This document shows positions 23,740-35,272 of a stretch of DNA of 64,000 bases, one piece after another. The position numbers were made by a program, and so were the translations under genes. Position 1 is the first letter of the stretch. Every line of letters begins with the position of its first letter. Under the pieces are notes generated by a model that was given only the letters and a program-made list of their open reading frames with translations, ran no database searches and was not told the DNA's origin. Origin of the DNA: Annulohypoxylon bovei var. microspora (Eukaryota; Ascomycota; Sordariomycetes; Xylariales; Hypoxylaceae); the NCBI GenBank assembly GCA_022836615.1, contig MU405233.1:62001-126000 (forward strand), written 5' to 3'.

Positions 23740-24972
23740 ATGATCAAAGATGAATGGAGGTGGTTCGCGCCTGGCGGGGCTATCTCTCCCGGAGGGCCAA
23801 GTACATGGTATATCCTTGACTGGGACCAAAGACGTATCATTGCTGTTACTATGGACGAAGAACAAGATAGCGAGGATGTTGCAGTTGAACATCTCAAGAA
23901 ACATATCGACAACCTGGCATCTGATGTATATGCTATCCGTCTATCACAAGACGGCGACTTGATCTCGGTCTCTACTGACCTTAAGCACGATGAGACGTTG
24001 TGTGAATACCATCCTCCTCTACAGGAGATCCAGAAACCAGACTGCGTTAAAACGGTGACGCGATTGGACTTGGTAGAACTGGATCGACTCGGTCCTAATG
24101 TTGACCTTGTTTCGTACACCCCGTGCCCGAACATAAAGAAACCGAAGAAAGTGGTTTTCAAGTATTACTTCCTTGCACAATTTGTTGGGAAGATATGGAC
24201 CGAGTTGAATCTGTGGATGCGCCTTCCGCAGCACCAGAATATTGTACCATTCGACCGGATCGTGCTCGATGAATTGGAGGGCCAGGTTGTTGGCTTTACT
24301 AGCTTATACATCCCTGGTGGCACTATAGAAGAAAACTTGTCCCGCGTGTTTAAGCTGAAGTGGCTCAAACAATTGATACACGTCGTTGACGATTTGAATC
24401 TCAAGTACGGAATCGCACATCAAGATATCGCTCCGTATAATCTCCTTGTCAACCCCGAAACTGACGCGCTTATGTTATTCGACTTCAACTTTTCTGGCCG
24501 TATTGGCGATTTCAACTATGCCCAGGATCGAGACGATGTAAAAGGCGTTATTTTTACATTGTACGAAATCATTACACGTGATGACCATTTCCGGCGCGTC
24601 CCGCATGATCAACAAGATATATCTGATGTAGAAGGGTTAGACGACTGGATTAAACATCCGGATGTTAAACTCGACCACCCTGTCTCCGAATACCGTTCCT
24701 TCCTAAGCGAGTGGGTAAAGGAGAGGAGAGAAGGAAAGCAGATGACTATCTACACAGAAGCCCCTGAGTATATCTATTGGCCAGATATCAACGAGCCACC
24801 GAAAAAGGAAAAGCCAACTGCATTTTCTACAATAATGGTGTCTTCCTGGGCCGTTTCGCGTCGTCTCATGCCGGAAGGCAGCGTGATCCTTCATTGGGAA
24901 AGGCCTCTGCAAAATAAACTTATACCCGGGACTCAGTTACTTGCCAATGGGAAGATTATAGCTAATACGTAG
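23740..24972 (+). CDS. Fungal protein kinase-like protein
   Basis: Single exon, 410 aa, ATG at 23740. The first 120 residues are an N-terminal extension. A compact kinase-like fold follows: candidate VAIK-type lysine K141 (VVFKYYF), a glutamate-bearing helix (TELNLWMRL), the catalytic-loop motif HQDIAPYNLL (H227, D229, N233), and a metal motif in which the glycine of DFG is replaced (DFN, D248). Loop and metal residues are present, so catalysis is possible, but the glycine-rich loop is not recognisable. It resembles the large, poorly described group of fungal kinase-like proteins rather than a named kinase. The C-terminal 60 residues are Pro/Lys-rich. No transmembrane segment is visible. Substrate and pathway are unknown. 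Confidence 0.8.
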   Translation: MIKDEWRWFAPGGAISPGGPSTWYILDWDQRRIIAVTMDEEQDSEDVAVEHLKKHIDNLASDVYAIRLSQDGDLISVSTDLKHDETLCEYHPPLQEIQKPDCVKTVTRLDLVELDRLGPNVDLVSYTPCPNIKKPKKVVFKYYFLAQFVGKIWTELNLWMRLPQHQNIVPFDRIVLDELEGQVVGFTSLYIPGGTIEENLSRVFKLKWLKQLIHVVDDLNLKYGIAHQDIAPYNLLVNPETDALMLFDFNFSGRIGDFNYAQDRDDVKGVIFTLYEIITRDDHFRRVPHDQQDISDVEGLDDWIKHPDVKLDHPVSEYRSFLSEWVKERREGKQMTIYTEAPEYIYWPDINEPPKKEKPTAFSTIMVSSWAVSRRLMPEGSVILHWERPLQNKLIPGTQLLANGKIIANT

Positions 24973-25755
24973 TTTATGGTTAAATTTGGGGTAACTTGCT
25001 GATAACAGTGCTCCAGCATGAGTAAATACCTAGTGGTGATTGCAATGGATAGTCGATACGCGCAGTGTAACATAACTAGGAGTGGTTTCTTTCTAATAAC
25101 AGAGGTCCTTTACGTACTATAGTCATGAAAGTTTCAAACTTCTCGTTAACTATCAAAATATCATGATAATACGACAATATTTGCCTGAGTGTTGATAGGT
25201 ACCTAGTTAGTTCTATATTCAAGGAATGGAGCTCTTATGATTTGTTTACTATTACTAAGCACAGTTACTTAGGTAAGCATAATTACTAAGCATGGTTTCT
25301 AAGCATTGGGTTACTAAGCACGGTTATTAAGCATAATTCATGATACGGAGATCCTAAAGGGCTTGCCCTTGAGTGAAATTATTAGCCTTATAATGGGTTC
25401 TTAAGTCCAGAAATAATAAATAATCGATGAAACAGGTACCCAATAAATCAATAGACCTTTTCAAATGAAGAACGGTGGGGCCTTAATACGTAGGTGCTTA
25501 ATACTATACTTAAACATCACCACGTAATTTCGAAATAATGGACTGAGAAGAGATATAATGCTGAAATACATCTTATTATTCAAAATAAAGAAGCATTTGC
25601 TAGGAAATTAACGAGTGATAAGATACACGCCCACGTGCATCTACATTTAACTTAGCAAAGTAACAAACACCTTACTGAGTTAATCAGGCACAAAATTCAT
25701 ATCTGGTAAGATTTGATGCCATCGTATTCACCATTGTTAACAGAGTGAGAGGGTC
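24973..25755. other. Intergenic between convergent genes, with TAAGCA-type repeats
   Basis: 783 bp between the kinase-like gene (+) and the 720-aa gene (-). AT-rich. It includes an irregular array at 25253-25338 of TTACTAAGCA-like units. Confidence 0.6.
25253..25338. repeat. Irregular TTACTAAGCA repeats
   Basis: At least five variants of (T)TA(C/T)TAAGCA occur in about 85 bp, spaced 12-22 bp apart, interleaved with GGTT and CATAATT words. They contain branch-point-like CTAAG sequences but no intron is proposed. Confidence 0.6.
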
Positions 25756-28006
25756 CTAGAACATATTTCGATTTGAATGTGGTCTGCCGTGATTGTGAGC
25801 CGGAAATTGATAGTCGCTACTAAGGTTCCAGAAGTCTTCCGTCGCCCCAACGCCATCAGGCGCCTGGAAGAATTCGTTATCTGGTAGTGACATGGTATCC
25901 CTAGGTGGTAGAGAGTCCTGGTTGCGATTCTGACACCTATATAACCAGGGCATCGGATCAACTGCTGCGACTGTGGTATTGTCGTACGTATTGCTTGCTC
26001 TAACAAAATAGGGATGACTGAGCGGTGCCTCCATTTGGCGCGGGTTGCTCCTCTCTACCGGAAATGGTGGCTCAATCATACCCATTGCAGTTTGTGAGTT
26101 TGGGTAAATAGATGTTAAACCCACATCCTGAGAGCTGCCTAAGAAATGCTGTGGTCCTCCTAAAGCCTCTGCTTGGCTGTCGTTCGGTGTCATGTATTGT
26201 GGGGTGATGAATGTCTCGGCTTGACGACCCAAACTAGGTGGGTCGTTAATGCTTTCGTTTCCTTCTGTCTCAATATGCACATAATCGTTTCCTGGATAGT
26301 GAAGCGTCTGCATTTCAAGGTCAGAGTGGTCAGAGTGGTCTTGCAGATTTCGAATGATAACAGCCGGTCGTTCGAGGAAATCTCCGACGGCTCTCTCGAA
26401 TAAACTAATTAAGTCTTGAGCAGAATGAGGTCGAGAAGTAAGTTCTTTAATCTCTCGATCTATTTCTGGCTTGATGCGTTGATATTTTTCGGCCACCTCA
26501 TGATCCTCAACAACCGGGTCAAAATCTGTTGTTAAGTTAGTCCTGATTATAGAATGAATCAAGTATAAACGCATACCAGACTCAGGTATCATCTGGTCAT
26601 CTGGAAATAGAGTCTTGTATAACTCTATCCAGTCCCCGATCCTTCCATTCCCCCTAGTAGTTAACCGAGATTCGATCTCTTCATCGAACCCGTCCTCTGG
26701 ATTTGCTTGTTGAGTGTTCGTTTGTGTTTGCGGCGGAGAAGTACATTGTCGGTAATGCATTATTATATTATATCCCTGAGGAAATGATTGCTGGCATCTC
26801 GCGCATGTGCGTGAAGAGGAATCAATTTTGAGGTGATGAGACGTTAGGTGCTTTCTTCTCAAGGTTAGTTTTGCTAAATACGGTAGTTTGTCGAGCCATA
26901 GGCTCACAACACCGGATTGGCGGAAGACGAGAAAATGAGGCTTACTTCAATTGGGACATGTTTGGGTAAGAGGTATTCGCACACTTTTCATGATCCCTGA
27001 CATTAAACCGGAGAGGATTACGCTTCCTATACGGACAAGAAAGCTCTCCTTCAGTCCGGTGTCTCTTATTTTTCCCTCTAACCTTAACATAACTCTCCGA
27101 GGACGATCCTGCGTGAAGAGAGCTGTCGCAAGATGATTTCTTGTCATTGAACGGAGAGGTGTTAGTTTTGTCACTGGAAATTCCGCCGACACGGCTGGGC
27201 CCACTGCTCTCTCCAGCATCGTATGGGTCCATTTGGACATCTTGATTATCCCCATTCTCTTGCTCATATCGGTCATCTGGCAGACAATACCCCTCATTCC
27301 GCAATATGCTAGCACACTGCTTTTTTGCTTGCTCGAATGCACAGATGACTGGAGCGGGTCGTATCAATCGGCGAATACCTATACCGAACCATTCTGACAA
27401 AGCGTTGTCTGCAGACTTCTCTAGATCTAAATCTTCATCCTCAAAATCCTCATCTGATTTATTAGAGCTCTCTGAGATACTGAAGGGACCAGGGCTTGGT
27501 GGATTAACCAGCAATCCATCGACGGTACTCGGATTCGGGCTATAGCCGGTGGACCATGACTTGTTCGGAGTAGCGGCTATGTCATCCTGGCAATCCATAA
27601 AGGTATCGCCTTTCTCGAAATGCCGGTTCTCGGGAGAAGTAGAAGTAAATGTAAAACTGTCAAAGGTATGAAATTTGACGTCGCTATCGGACTGATAATT
27701 CTCATGATATGCGCCGGACCTTGGCACTATGGCCTTGAGGCGGTTTGAGTTAGACGACTCATCTAAATGTCCAATGCCACGAAGGTCCGCATCCATTCTA
27801 TTTCCTTGACATTGGACAGGGGTTGAGGGGCGAGAGTGCAATGGAGTAGTAGGACACGGTGAATGACAAGCTAGGTGAAGATTCCGTGAAAATATCGTAT
27901 CATACGACTTGCTATCCGAGGTTGATAGAGTTCCCATTGAATGAAGATCTTCGGCAACACTATGCCCTTCGTTGAAGCTGTTAGTTGAATGAGACATATT
28001 TCCCAT
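25756..28006 (-). CDS. 720-aa fungal protein with zinc-finger-like centre
   Basis: Exons are 26946-28006 and 25756-26857, joined across an 88-bp intron (AA|GTAAGC ... ACTAAC ... GAG) that restores the phase. The N-terminal half is Ser/Asp-rich and disordered with an acidic patch (EDFEDEDLDLEKSAD). The join creates a central Cys/His region: SCPYRKRNPLRFN, HEKCANTSYPN, RKHLTSHHLK and CARCQQSFPQGYNIIMHYRQC. This matches a fungal-restricted pattern in which CPYxK-type and C2H2-like elements stand side by side, of unknown function. The C-terminal half is again disordered, apart from a short helical stretch (GRIGDWIELYKTLFPDD). Such proteins are generally thought to be nuclear. ATG at 28006 is the first methionine in a long open frame. 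Confidence 0.76.
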
Positions 28007-29001
28007 TGTTGCTTCAATAGGTACTTATATTGTCGATACCTGTAACTATGCTGAAGCTTCAAGAGTTTCGGTGAATGTGCTACCTTTCGGGTAGTTACCT
28101 AACCTACCTAATTAAATGAACTTTATAATCAGGAGATACAACCTTTTCAATATTCCCTGAAATGTGCACAAGATGGTAGCTAATTAGAATATTTTGTGAT
28201 GTGAATGTGGTGATGGATGGATGAGACTGAGCCGTGGGCTTATCTTGTGTCACCACATTGCCATTGGTTCGGTCAAATGAAACTCAGGTCTGCGTCCTCT
28301 AAGCCAATCTCCAACCTGCAAACCTAGCATATGATAGCGCCTCATGCACGCCTTTTGTAACTAAAGACATTGTTGCATATGGCTTACATTTTTTTTCCCT
28401 AAAGGAGTAAAGGATCTTTGGCAGAAGTAAGCGAATGTTGCACTTCTCCTTGACGTTTCATATAGAATATGCAGTCTCATTTTTGCTTTATGCTGATTGG
28501 TTTAGTCAATTCTTTCTGAGCCCCTTTTATCTAAAGGATAATTTTCCTCAGCTCCTGTAAATCTAAGGATAGATTCCTTCGGCATAAAAGTGTTTACCTA
28601 ATCATATGTGCGCACAAGAAGTATGGGGGTAATAGATAGACACATAATAGTCATCTATATCTTCCTTTGAATAAATCGAGACTGAGGCTCTGCGCGCAAT
28701 ATCGCTAGTGTTTTCCAAAATGTCCATCTCAAAATGGCATTGTATATCGGGATGAATCCCACTTATCTTATCGTCCTTTTCAATCCTCGTCACAATGTAA
28801 CTAGGTATACTTCAATTTGGTTCAGAGATCGATTCTCGAGTAAATATATCTTGAACTGAAGTCTTCTGGCTGCGAGGAAACCCTCGGGCTCAGCACAATT
28901 TTCTTTTCAGCGGATAGGAATAACCAAACGTGAACCTTCGCTTTAGACTTGGCTTGATCGAAATATTCCTCAGAGAACTTCAATCTTCCCTAGACGCAAA
29001 C
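28007..29001. other. Intergenic, no supported gene
   Basis: About 1 kb upstream of the 720-aa gene, AT-rich. The minus frame at 28602-28793 has no signature. Confidence 0.5.
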
Positions 29002-29535
29002 ATGTCGACTCTTGATATGAAGCTTTCGCTTCTAGACTTTCTACTTATACGAGAATATCTTTTAGAGAAAATGATGAGGATTGTCGAAAACTACTCTCTG
29101 CATTTTAAATCCGCTTTCGATGGTAGGAAACAATTTCAACTATTATAACATCTATAATCGTCAATTATTACGTCCCTGCGTACTCCCCTGTCATCTTCCT
29201 GATGTCTTCTGCGTCGCCTAAAGAGACCAGCCAAACTGGGGATGAGAAAGCGTAGGCTACCGCGATACCATCAATTGTATTATTAACCGTTCTATTTAAC
29301 TAATTCTGTAGCCAGCGCCAAAGATCGTCTTGACGGTGTGCCTCTTCATAGCTCATTAGCTGATACAAATTCTCTACAATATCGTTTGATCGAGAGGAGT
29401 ATGGGCGCTCGGGGTCCTGAAGATGTTAAAGCTCGTTGTTCAGAGATCCTCAACCAGATTGAGACATATGAGAAGACGTATCAATTGGGGAGTGGTACAA
29501 GTGAAAGCAATGAGGGAGATGCAAGAAAAGGGTAG
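29002..29535 (+). CDS. Possible small two-exon gene or NLR/HET-type fragment
   Basis: Tentative. From an ATG at 29002 the frame runs to 29122 (G|GTAGGA) and can be spliced to 29312-29535 (TTAACTAAT branch, TGTAG acceptor) with matching phase, giving 114 aa. The product is helical (DMKLSLLDFLLIREYLLEKM, then SEILNQIETYEKTYQLG). No domain is recognised. It might be a decayed fragment, because sequence upstream has an in-frame stop and no strong promoter context is visible. Phase agreement has a one-in-three chance of being accidental. Confidence 0.25.
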
Positions 29536-30052
29536 AACGCGAACTGGTGCTTGATGAACTGAGATCAGTAAAACTAGTTTGAGAAAGCGATGGTAGCGAA
29601 TGTAATGGGTTCAACTTAGGTGAAATAAATGAGTTGATTGATATTATTGAAGCTAAGCTGCGAGAATCTTGACGGTGGGTGGGCTTTATACCTGATTTCC
29701 AGCCTTTGGAGCCCTGCTCCATCACAATACTGATAATTATAGGTGCCTAGGTAGGTTAAGTAGGTAGATAATTATATTAGAAATGTCAGGTTACACAACG
29801 GATGATCTCGCTGAAAAGGGGTTGTCAGGAATGGTCTCCTGCAGTGCTTAAATAAAGCAAGAAAACTTGGATTTAACTTTAATAAGGTATATATCATATC
29901 ATATCATATAAGACCCTGAGAAGACTCGAGTTAGGTTTCACTAAAGAGCAACTGGTTTGGGTCGGAGAAATGATATAAAGAGGCGAGCTAACCAACAGAA
30001 GTTGAAGGTAAGATTGCTATCCGCTCGAGGTAAGCCGGAATTCTAGAACTGA
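29536..30052. other. Intergenic
   Basis: About 500 bp downstream of the M64 gene with a GGTAGGTTAAGTAGGTAG motif near 29751 and an ATCAT tandem (ATATCATATCATATCATAT, about 29889-29907). No gene supported. Confidence 0.5.
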
Positions 30053-31937
30053 CTACACAATTCTAAATCTCTTTCTCTGTACTAACGCACTGTGGTTAGT
30101 AGCCCTTATCTGCTCCGACCAAAACCTAACTTCAACCCCAAATGCCGTACTACGAGGCACTATGAACGCGCTCGTTTTATTTGTCCAATCATCCAGTAGC
30201 ACATTATCATCACTACCATACCAGAGGATGGTATACGCCTCTTCGTATGGGCTTGATGTTTCCCTGAATTGCGCAAGAGGAACGAGGCTAATCGTCGCTA
30301 GTGTCGAACCGTCCGCCTCATCGGTTTGCGTGAAGTTCTCGATCAAACTGACGGAGCCTAGAAGAGAGAGCCATAAACCTTCAATGCAAGCTTCGCAGAA
30401 GTCTACGGAGTAGACGCTGCGCATCAAGCAGAGGTCATTCGTAGGGCGGAATGTGGTTTCGTTCGCGTCAGAGAATCTGTGAAGGTCAAGATATGCCAAT
30501 GAGGAGCAGGAGAATACAATACTTACGTAGGATATAACCCATAATATCCGGTATTGAAATCGAACCTATACACAAGCGTGAGAAACAAATGACCCTAATG
30601 TAGGGCAGGGGGCGACTCACTCTTCTCCATATTCTATTACCTCGAGGTTACAAAGTTGCGCACTCCCTTCTATCTCTTTGTTCAGCAGCGTGACCTTTAT
30701 CTCGTGTTCTCCGGCAGCTAATGGCTCATCGATTTTCATGTTGTAAATATACCGATCTACCCCGACTGCAGGATTTATTTCCCAGCCCGCATCCTGGCCA
30801 TCAATCTCCACTAGCAAGTCGCTGCTAGCCGTCATGCCGCTCATGCTGACCTGAAGCAAATGTGTGTCGTACGTGCCAGCTGAGGTGAAGTTCTGACTCC
30901 AGCCCTGTGATGTGTTTAACAGGGTCCAAGGATACGCCTGTATTGGCATATTGGACCGCTGGACCTTTGGCTCCATGGATGAATTGGTATACCACGGCGT
31001 CCAGGGCACCGAGCTTGGGGATTCAGCCGCATTGACGCCGGTGTAAACCTCTCCCCCGTCGTACTCTTCGCCCACACCAATGATCGAATGACCTAACTCG
31101 TGGCGGAGGATAGCAGGTCCGTTAAGAGGAGAGGATGTTATCACCCTAGAAGTTTTAGCAAGGGTTTGACATGAGGAGCGTGACGTGTCTTACGTGAATG
31201 TACCTCCTAGTCCTCCGTAAAGCGGATCATTTCCAAGGAGGATGGGATAGTCGCAAGCGTCTGTTGATTGGCAGGCGGCGCGTGCTACCTCTGGCTTGTC
31301 ATAGTATACGCCCCGCAGCTCGGTACCATCGCGGTAGAGTCCGTAAACTGTACTGTAGTCATACATCGTAAATATTCAAGTAGGAATGAAAACATCACTC
31401 GAGGGTGAAGACCTACTCTAGGGGTTGCCCGCCGGTGCCGATACCGCTCTTTCAAGAAGTTAGACCTAATAAACACATTACAAGAATCGCCGCATATATC
31501 ACGTACATCGACACTGGGTGAAAACCCAGCCCAGAAATTCAACAACGGGAGTACGTCGGAGAAGGTGTGCCCATCCGTGATGTTCGTTGCGAGGAACAGG
31601 GCATCGGCAAAGAATTTATCCTTCTCTTCCACGGTATCTGTCCGCATCCGACATCATGTCAGCTAATCCAAAGTGTGTTAATTGTATGGCGGGATACCGC
31701 GTACGTACATCCATCACCGAAGAAAATGAGATCGATGCGGTTGTTCGAAGGTCCATTTACAATGAGGGGCCTAATCTCTAGGTAGGGCGGAGGAGGAACA
31801 TCATCCCTCGCCTGGAGATATGGAATACCGTCGACTTCATGATCTGCCCATTTCCCCTCCCATTGGTGTTCGCAGAATTGACCAAAGGCTACACGTATAG
31901 CCACAGCTGTGACAAGGAATTTATTGAGTAAATTCAT
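30053..31937 (-). CDS. Secreted zinc metallopeptidase, M64 (IgA peptidase) family
   Basis: Seven exons, read from splice signals and family similarity: 31709-31937, 31507-31637, 31417-31448, 31194-31352, 30621-31145, 30527-30565 and 30053-30476 (512 aa). All six introns keep the phase. The ATG at 31937 starts a signal peptide (LLNKFLVTAVAIRVAFG). An N-terminal prodomain-like part leads into RIDLIFFGDGYT, a segment typical of the family. The zinc site is RHELGHSIIGVGEEYDGG (H199, E200, H203). Next comes a beta-rich part (TGVNAAESPSSVPWTPWYTN) and a C-terminal cysteine cluster (NDLCLMRS, FCEACIEGLW). Exons 3 and 6 are only 32 and 39 bp. Expected to act outside the cell as an endopeptidase; the natural substrate in fungi is not known. 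Confidence 0.92.
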
Positions 31938-33550
31938 AGCCAGTTTAAATGATAGCGGACGAGGAAGATCAAGATCTCGGTAGAATTCTACCTATCGAAA
32001 CACGACCTAACTGTTGGATATTTTACATTGTAATGATCACGGAATCTGGTCGGCACTTATAAGTTACAATATGTAGGCGAACTGACCTTCCAGAAACGGG
32101 TTACGCTTAATCTTTATAGTTTTCTCCAATCATCAATATCATATTAAGGTAAAGGTAGGCTACCTACCTACCTACACAGACATACAGGTTCTGCCGGTGT
32201 CGCCAAGTCTCGTATCGATCTGCCAAGAAGATAAGATGTACATATCAATGGTTGTTCAATGTTATGTCTATCTAGGTGAAATATATAACAAAAAGGATTG
32301 GTTATAGGTAAATAGTTTCTTATAAACTTATATGTGATCCTTCATTGAACTTTATAATGGATATAGTAGCTGTTAAGTAATAGACGAAAGAAGGGATGGC
32401 GCAAAGCTTAATTTAACATCAATATTAAGAGAGATCCTTTAAATCTGTTAGAACTAGTTACACTAACACAAACATTGCCATAGTTTTAATCTATGCTAAG
32501 TAGAATGCTATTGAATGCTGGCAGGTCAATGCCATCAGCGCTCGGGGAGAAGGAGCACAAGACATAACAAAGCGCCATCGTCGCGACCATTATAAAAACC
32601 TTAGTCACAGCTATGTCGTTGGATTTAGATGGGAGTTTGTAATAGAATTGGTATCCAGGTTACTAAGCTATGATAGGCATGGGTAGGGTGGATCACCGTG
32701 ATTTTGTGCATTCCGCTAGAGTTGGGAACCACGATGTTTATACACTGGTTTACTGTACATAAAATGCCTAGAATTGATATCATATGCCTAGGTAGGTATC
32801 TTAACGATATTCCTAGCGCAGAAGTTATGGTTACTCAGCGTACTCATGGTCATAGATGCATCACTTTGAAGATATTGCGATGACCTAGTTGCGATAGGCT
32901 TCACAAATCTAAACATAGATTTTTAGGGCATGAATCTACCTAGTAGAGATAAGGGTAGGATATACCTAAATGTGAAAAACTAGGATTTGAACCTAACTTC
33001 TTTCATTGAAGAATTTGAGAAGTGAATCATCTAACTTAGGTAAGTTAACAAACTTGGACTTTTTATTTTATTTTTACTACCCGAGCAGATATCCTAGACA
33101 TATCGTGAGGTTAAATTTATGCATACCCATTTCGTCTCGTATCGGACAGTTAGCGCTTTGAACATGGCCGATCATCCGGTCGTTCGGGTAGGTGATCAGC
33201 TAACCAATTTCCCAATTTCTCAGATACCTACCTAATTTAGGTAATCAACTTCGATCGTAAGGCATTGCTGAACCGGACTAAAAATTAGACGGCTCATTTA
33301 GAACCCCTGTCGATGGCATAATAAGCACAACCGCTGTCAAAGGATCGAAGGTTCATGGGCTTTAATAACTGGGTAAAGATCTAACTTATCTGCTTGTCAA
33401 ACCACAACCCACAATAGGTATTTAGAGCATGGTAACATCATTAATAAGCAGGGAATGCGGAATATTTCTATGATTTATGTACATGAAATGAAAGCAAGAT
33501 GATTATTTCCATTGATTGGCCTCGATGGCTTATTGGATGCCGTGTCTCAA
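31938..33550. other. AT-rich intergenic DNA
   Basis: About 1.6 kb with (TACC)n at 32159-32174 and CCTAGG palindromes at 32786-32798. It ends at the left target-site copy of the inverted-repeat element. No gene supported. Confidence 0.55.
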
Positions 33551-35017
33551 GGGCTCATAGCTCGGACCACCTCGTCGACTAGCTCGGACCACCTCCTGAG
33601 GCGCTCCGAGGGGCTTAACTCCGAAAAAACGGCCTGCCAAGACCACCTCCAACTAGTTGACCTAGATAGGTTAGACCGCCCCACATACTTAGTCATTTAC
33701 CCCACTTACCCAATTCAGACGGTCCCACTTTAAAGTTCAGTCTCGGTCTGGTCTAGGTATGAGCTCAGACCAGTATCCCAATTAGGACTAATCCCAGACC
33801 AGTCTCGGATTAGTCTTACGTAACCCTAACCCTGACCTTATTAGTAATCACTAAAAGCCACTAAAAGTCAGTACATAATACCCTCAGATTTGAACCCGAA
33901 TAACTTCTCTTTCAATACGTTTCATAATATGAAACTTATACCGTTTTATAGCCCTCAATTAGGCGCTTCTATGCATATGAATATTAACTGGTTGCACGCT
34001 ATATTTCGTACGCAATAAGCTGTTATATCGCAGTTCCCAATGTTGCTATTTGCGACCGGCTGCACGTGACACCTTCGAAACGCTTCAATATTGATATCTT
34101 ATACGTCCCTTAATATACCTACGCTAATATAGGTTCAACAATGATGCAACCTATATCATTCGATCCGTTTTTGAATTAGCTATCGATTCATATATACCAA
34201 TTCCTTTTGCATGTAATATTCGTAAAGTTATTTAGGTTTGAAAGTAAATATGTGTATAGTTTAAGTTGGTACAATGAGATGCATACGAATTTGTATGGGT
34301 GGCAAAGTACTCCCAGCTGGCCCGTGCTTATCGATAAATTATCAACCAATCAAAAAGCCGGCTTGAGTTCATCGGGAATATTATTAAGTTAAAATAATGA
34401 ATTTTTAATAATAATAAAAGGTTTTTTAATTTTTATAAATTATACACGAAAGATTTTAATTTTTATAAATTATTATAAATTATAATATATTTTTTAAAAA
34501 ATAATTAAAATTTAAAAAAAGGATTTCATAAAAACCCGATTTAATAAATAAATTTATAATTTTAAATTAAAATAAATATTTTTATTTTTTATTTTTTAAT
34601 TAATTATACCTTGTATAAATTAATTTTTAAAAATTACATTTAATTAAAGAAAAAATTAATGAAAAATAATGAAATTTAAAAAAATTAATATTATAAAAGT
34701 TTAATTTATAAACTTAATTATAAGTTTGAAAGTTTTTTTAAACATTACGTTTTATTTATATATTTTCTTTAAAATTACACTTAAAGATAACTTGATGAAT
34801 AATTACTTAAATATCGTGCAACCTGGTTCATTAAAACCGTTGAAAAATTAGCTTTCGAATGATATAAAATTTATTCATATAGTAATTATATTGGTGGCGT
34901 TATGAATTTATTTAATATTTAATCATTTTCGGAGCTAGCTCGGACCCTAGGAGGTGGTCCGAGCTAAACTCCGAGAGGTGGTCCGACCTAGTCGACGAGG
35001 TGGTTTCAGCAGAATCC
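33551..35017. mobile_element. Mutator-like (MULE-type) non-autonomous DNA transposon, 1467 bp
   Basis: Bounded by an 11-bp direct repeat CCGTGTCTCAA (33540-33550 and 35018-35028). The ends are inverted repeats: left GGGCTCATAGCTCGGACCAC, right (complement) GGATTCTGCTGAAACCAC. Both continue as CCTCGTCGACTAG and TCGGACCACCTC, with weaker similarity for about 75 bp. Several differences between ends are C/T or G/A, as expected from repeat-induced point mutation. There is no transposase frame. The interior has internal inverted words (AGTCTCGGTCTGG / CAGACCAGTCTCGG around 33738-33814) and a nearly pure A/T block at 34380-34930. A 9-11 bp duplication and long inverted ends fit the Mutator superfamily; the assignment is inference. 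It lies about 250 bp upstream of the S28 peptidase start codon. Confidence 0.78.
34380..34930. repeat. Extremely AT-rich interior block of the transposon
   Basis: About 550 bp made almost only of A and T, with poly-A and poly-T runs and TTTATAAATTA words, inside the inverted-repeat element. It is the sharpest composition change in the window and is consistent with strong C-to-T mutation of a repeated sequence. Confidence 0.8.
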
Positions 35018-35272
35018 CCGTGTCTCAACTACGCTACGACTTTACCAAAAGCGGAAGGATGGCTAAGACTCCTGTCATTGGTCGTCCCCCGCGGATCATC
35101 AGCGGAAAGGGGAAGGTCGATACGATAATCGAGCACGCGATGATATGCGCGCGTCCGGGGGTTAGCTGCAGTAGGTAGGTAATGTTATCTATCCAGCCGG
35201 GGGAGCGTGTAATATATAATTGAGCGACCTCTACTCTACCTAGGCATGTAGGTGCTTGGAACCATTGTCGAG

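Noticed and set aside
32975..33010. tRNA-like T-arm (TTAGGTTCAAATCCTA on the minus strand); similar word near 33890
   Set aside because: No matching acceptor, D or anticodon stems could be folded around either; most likely chance or a decayed relic.
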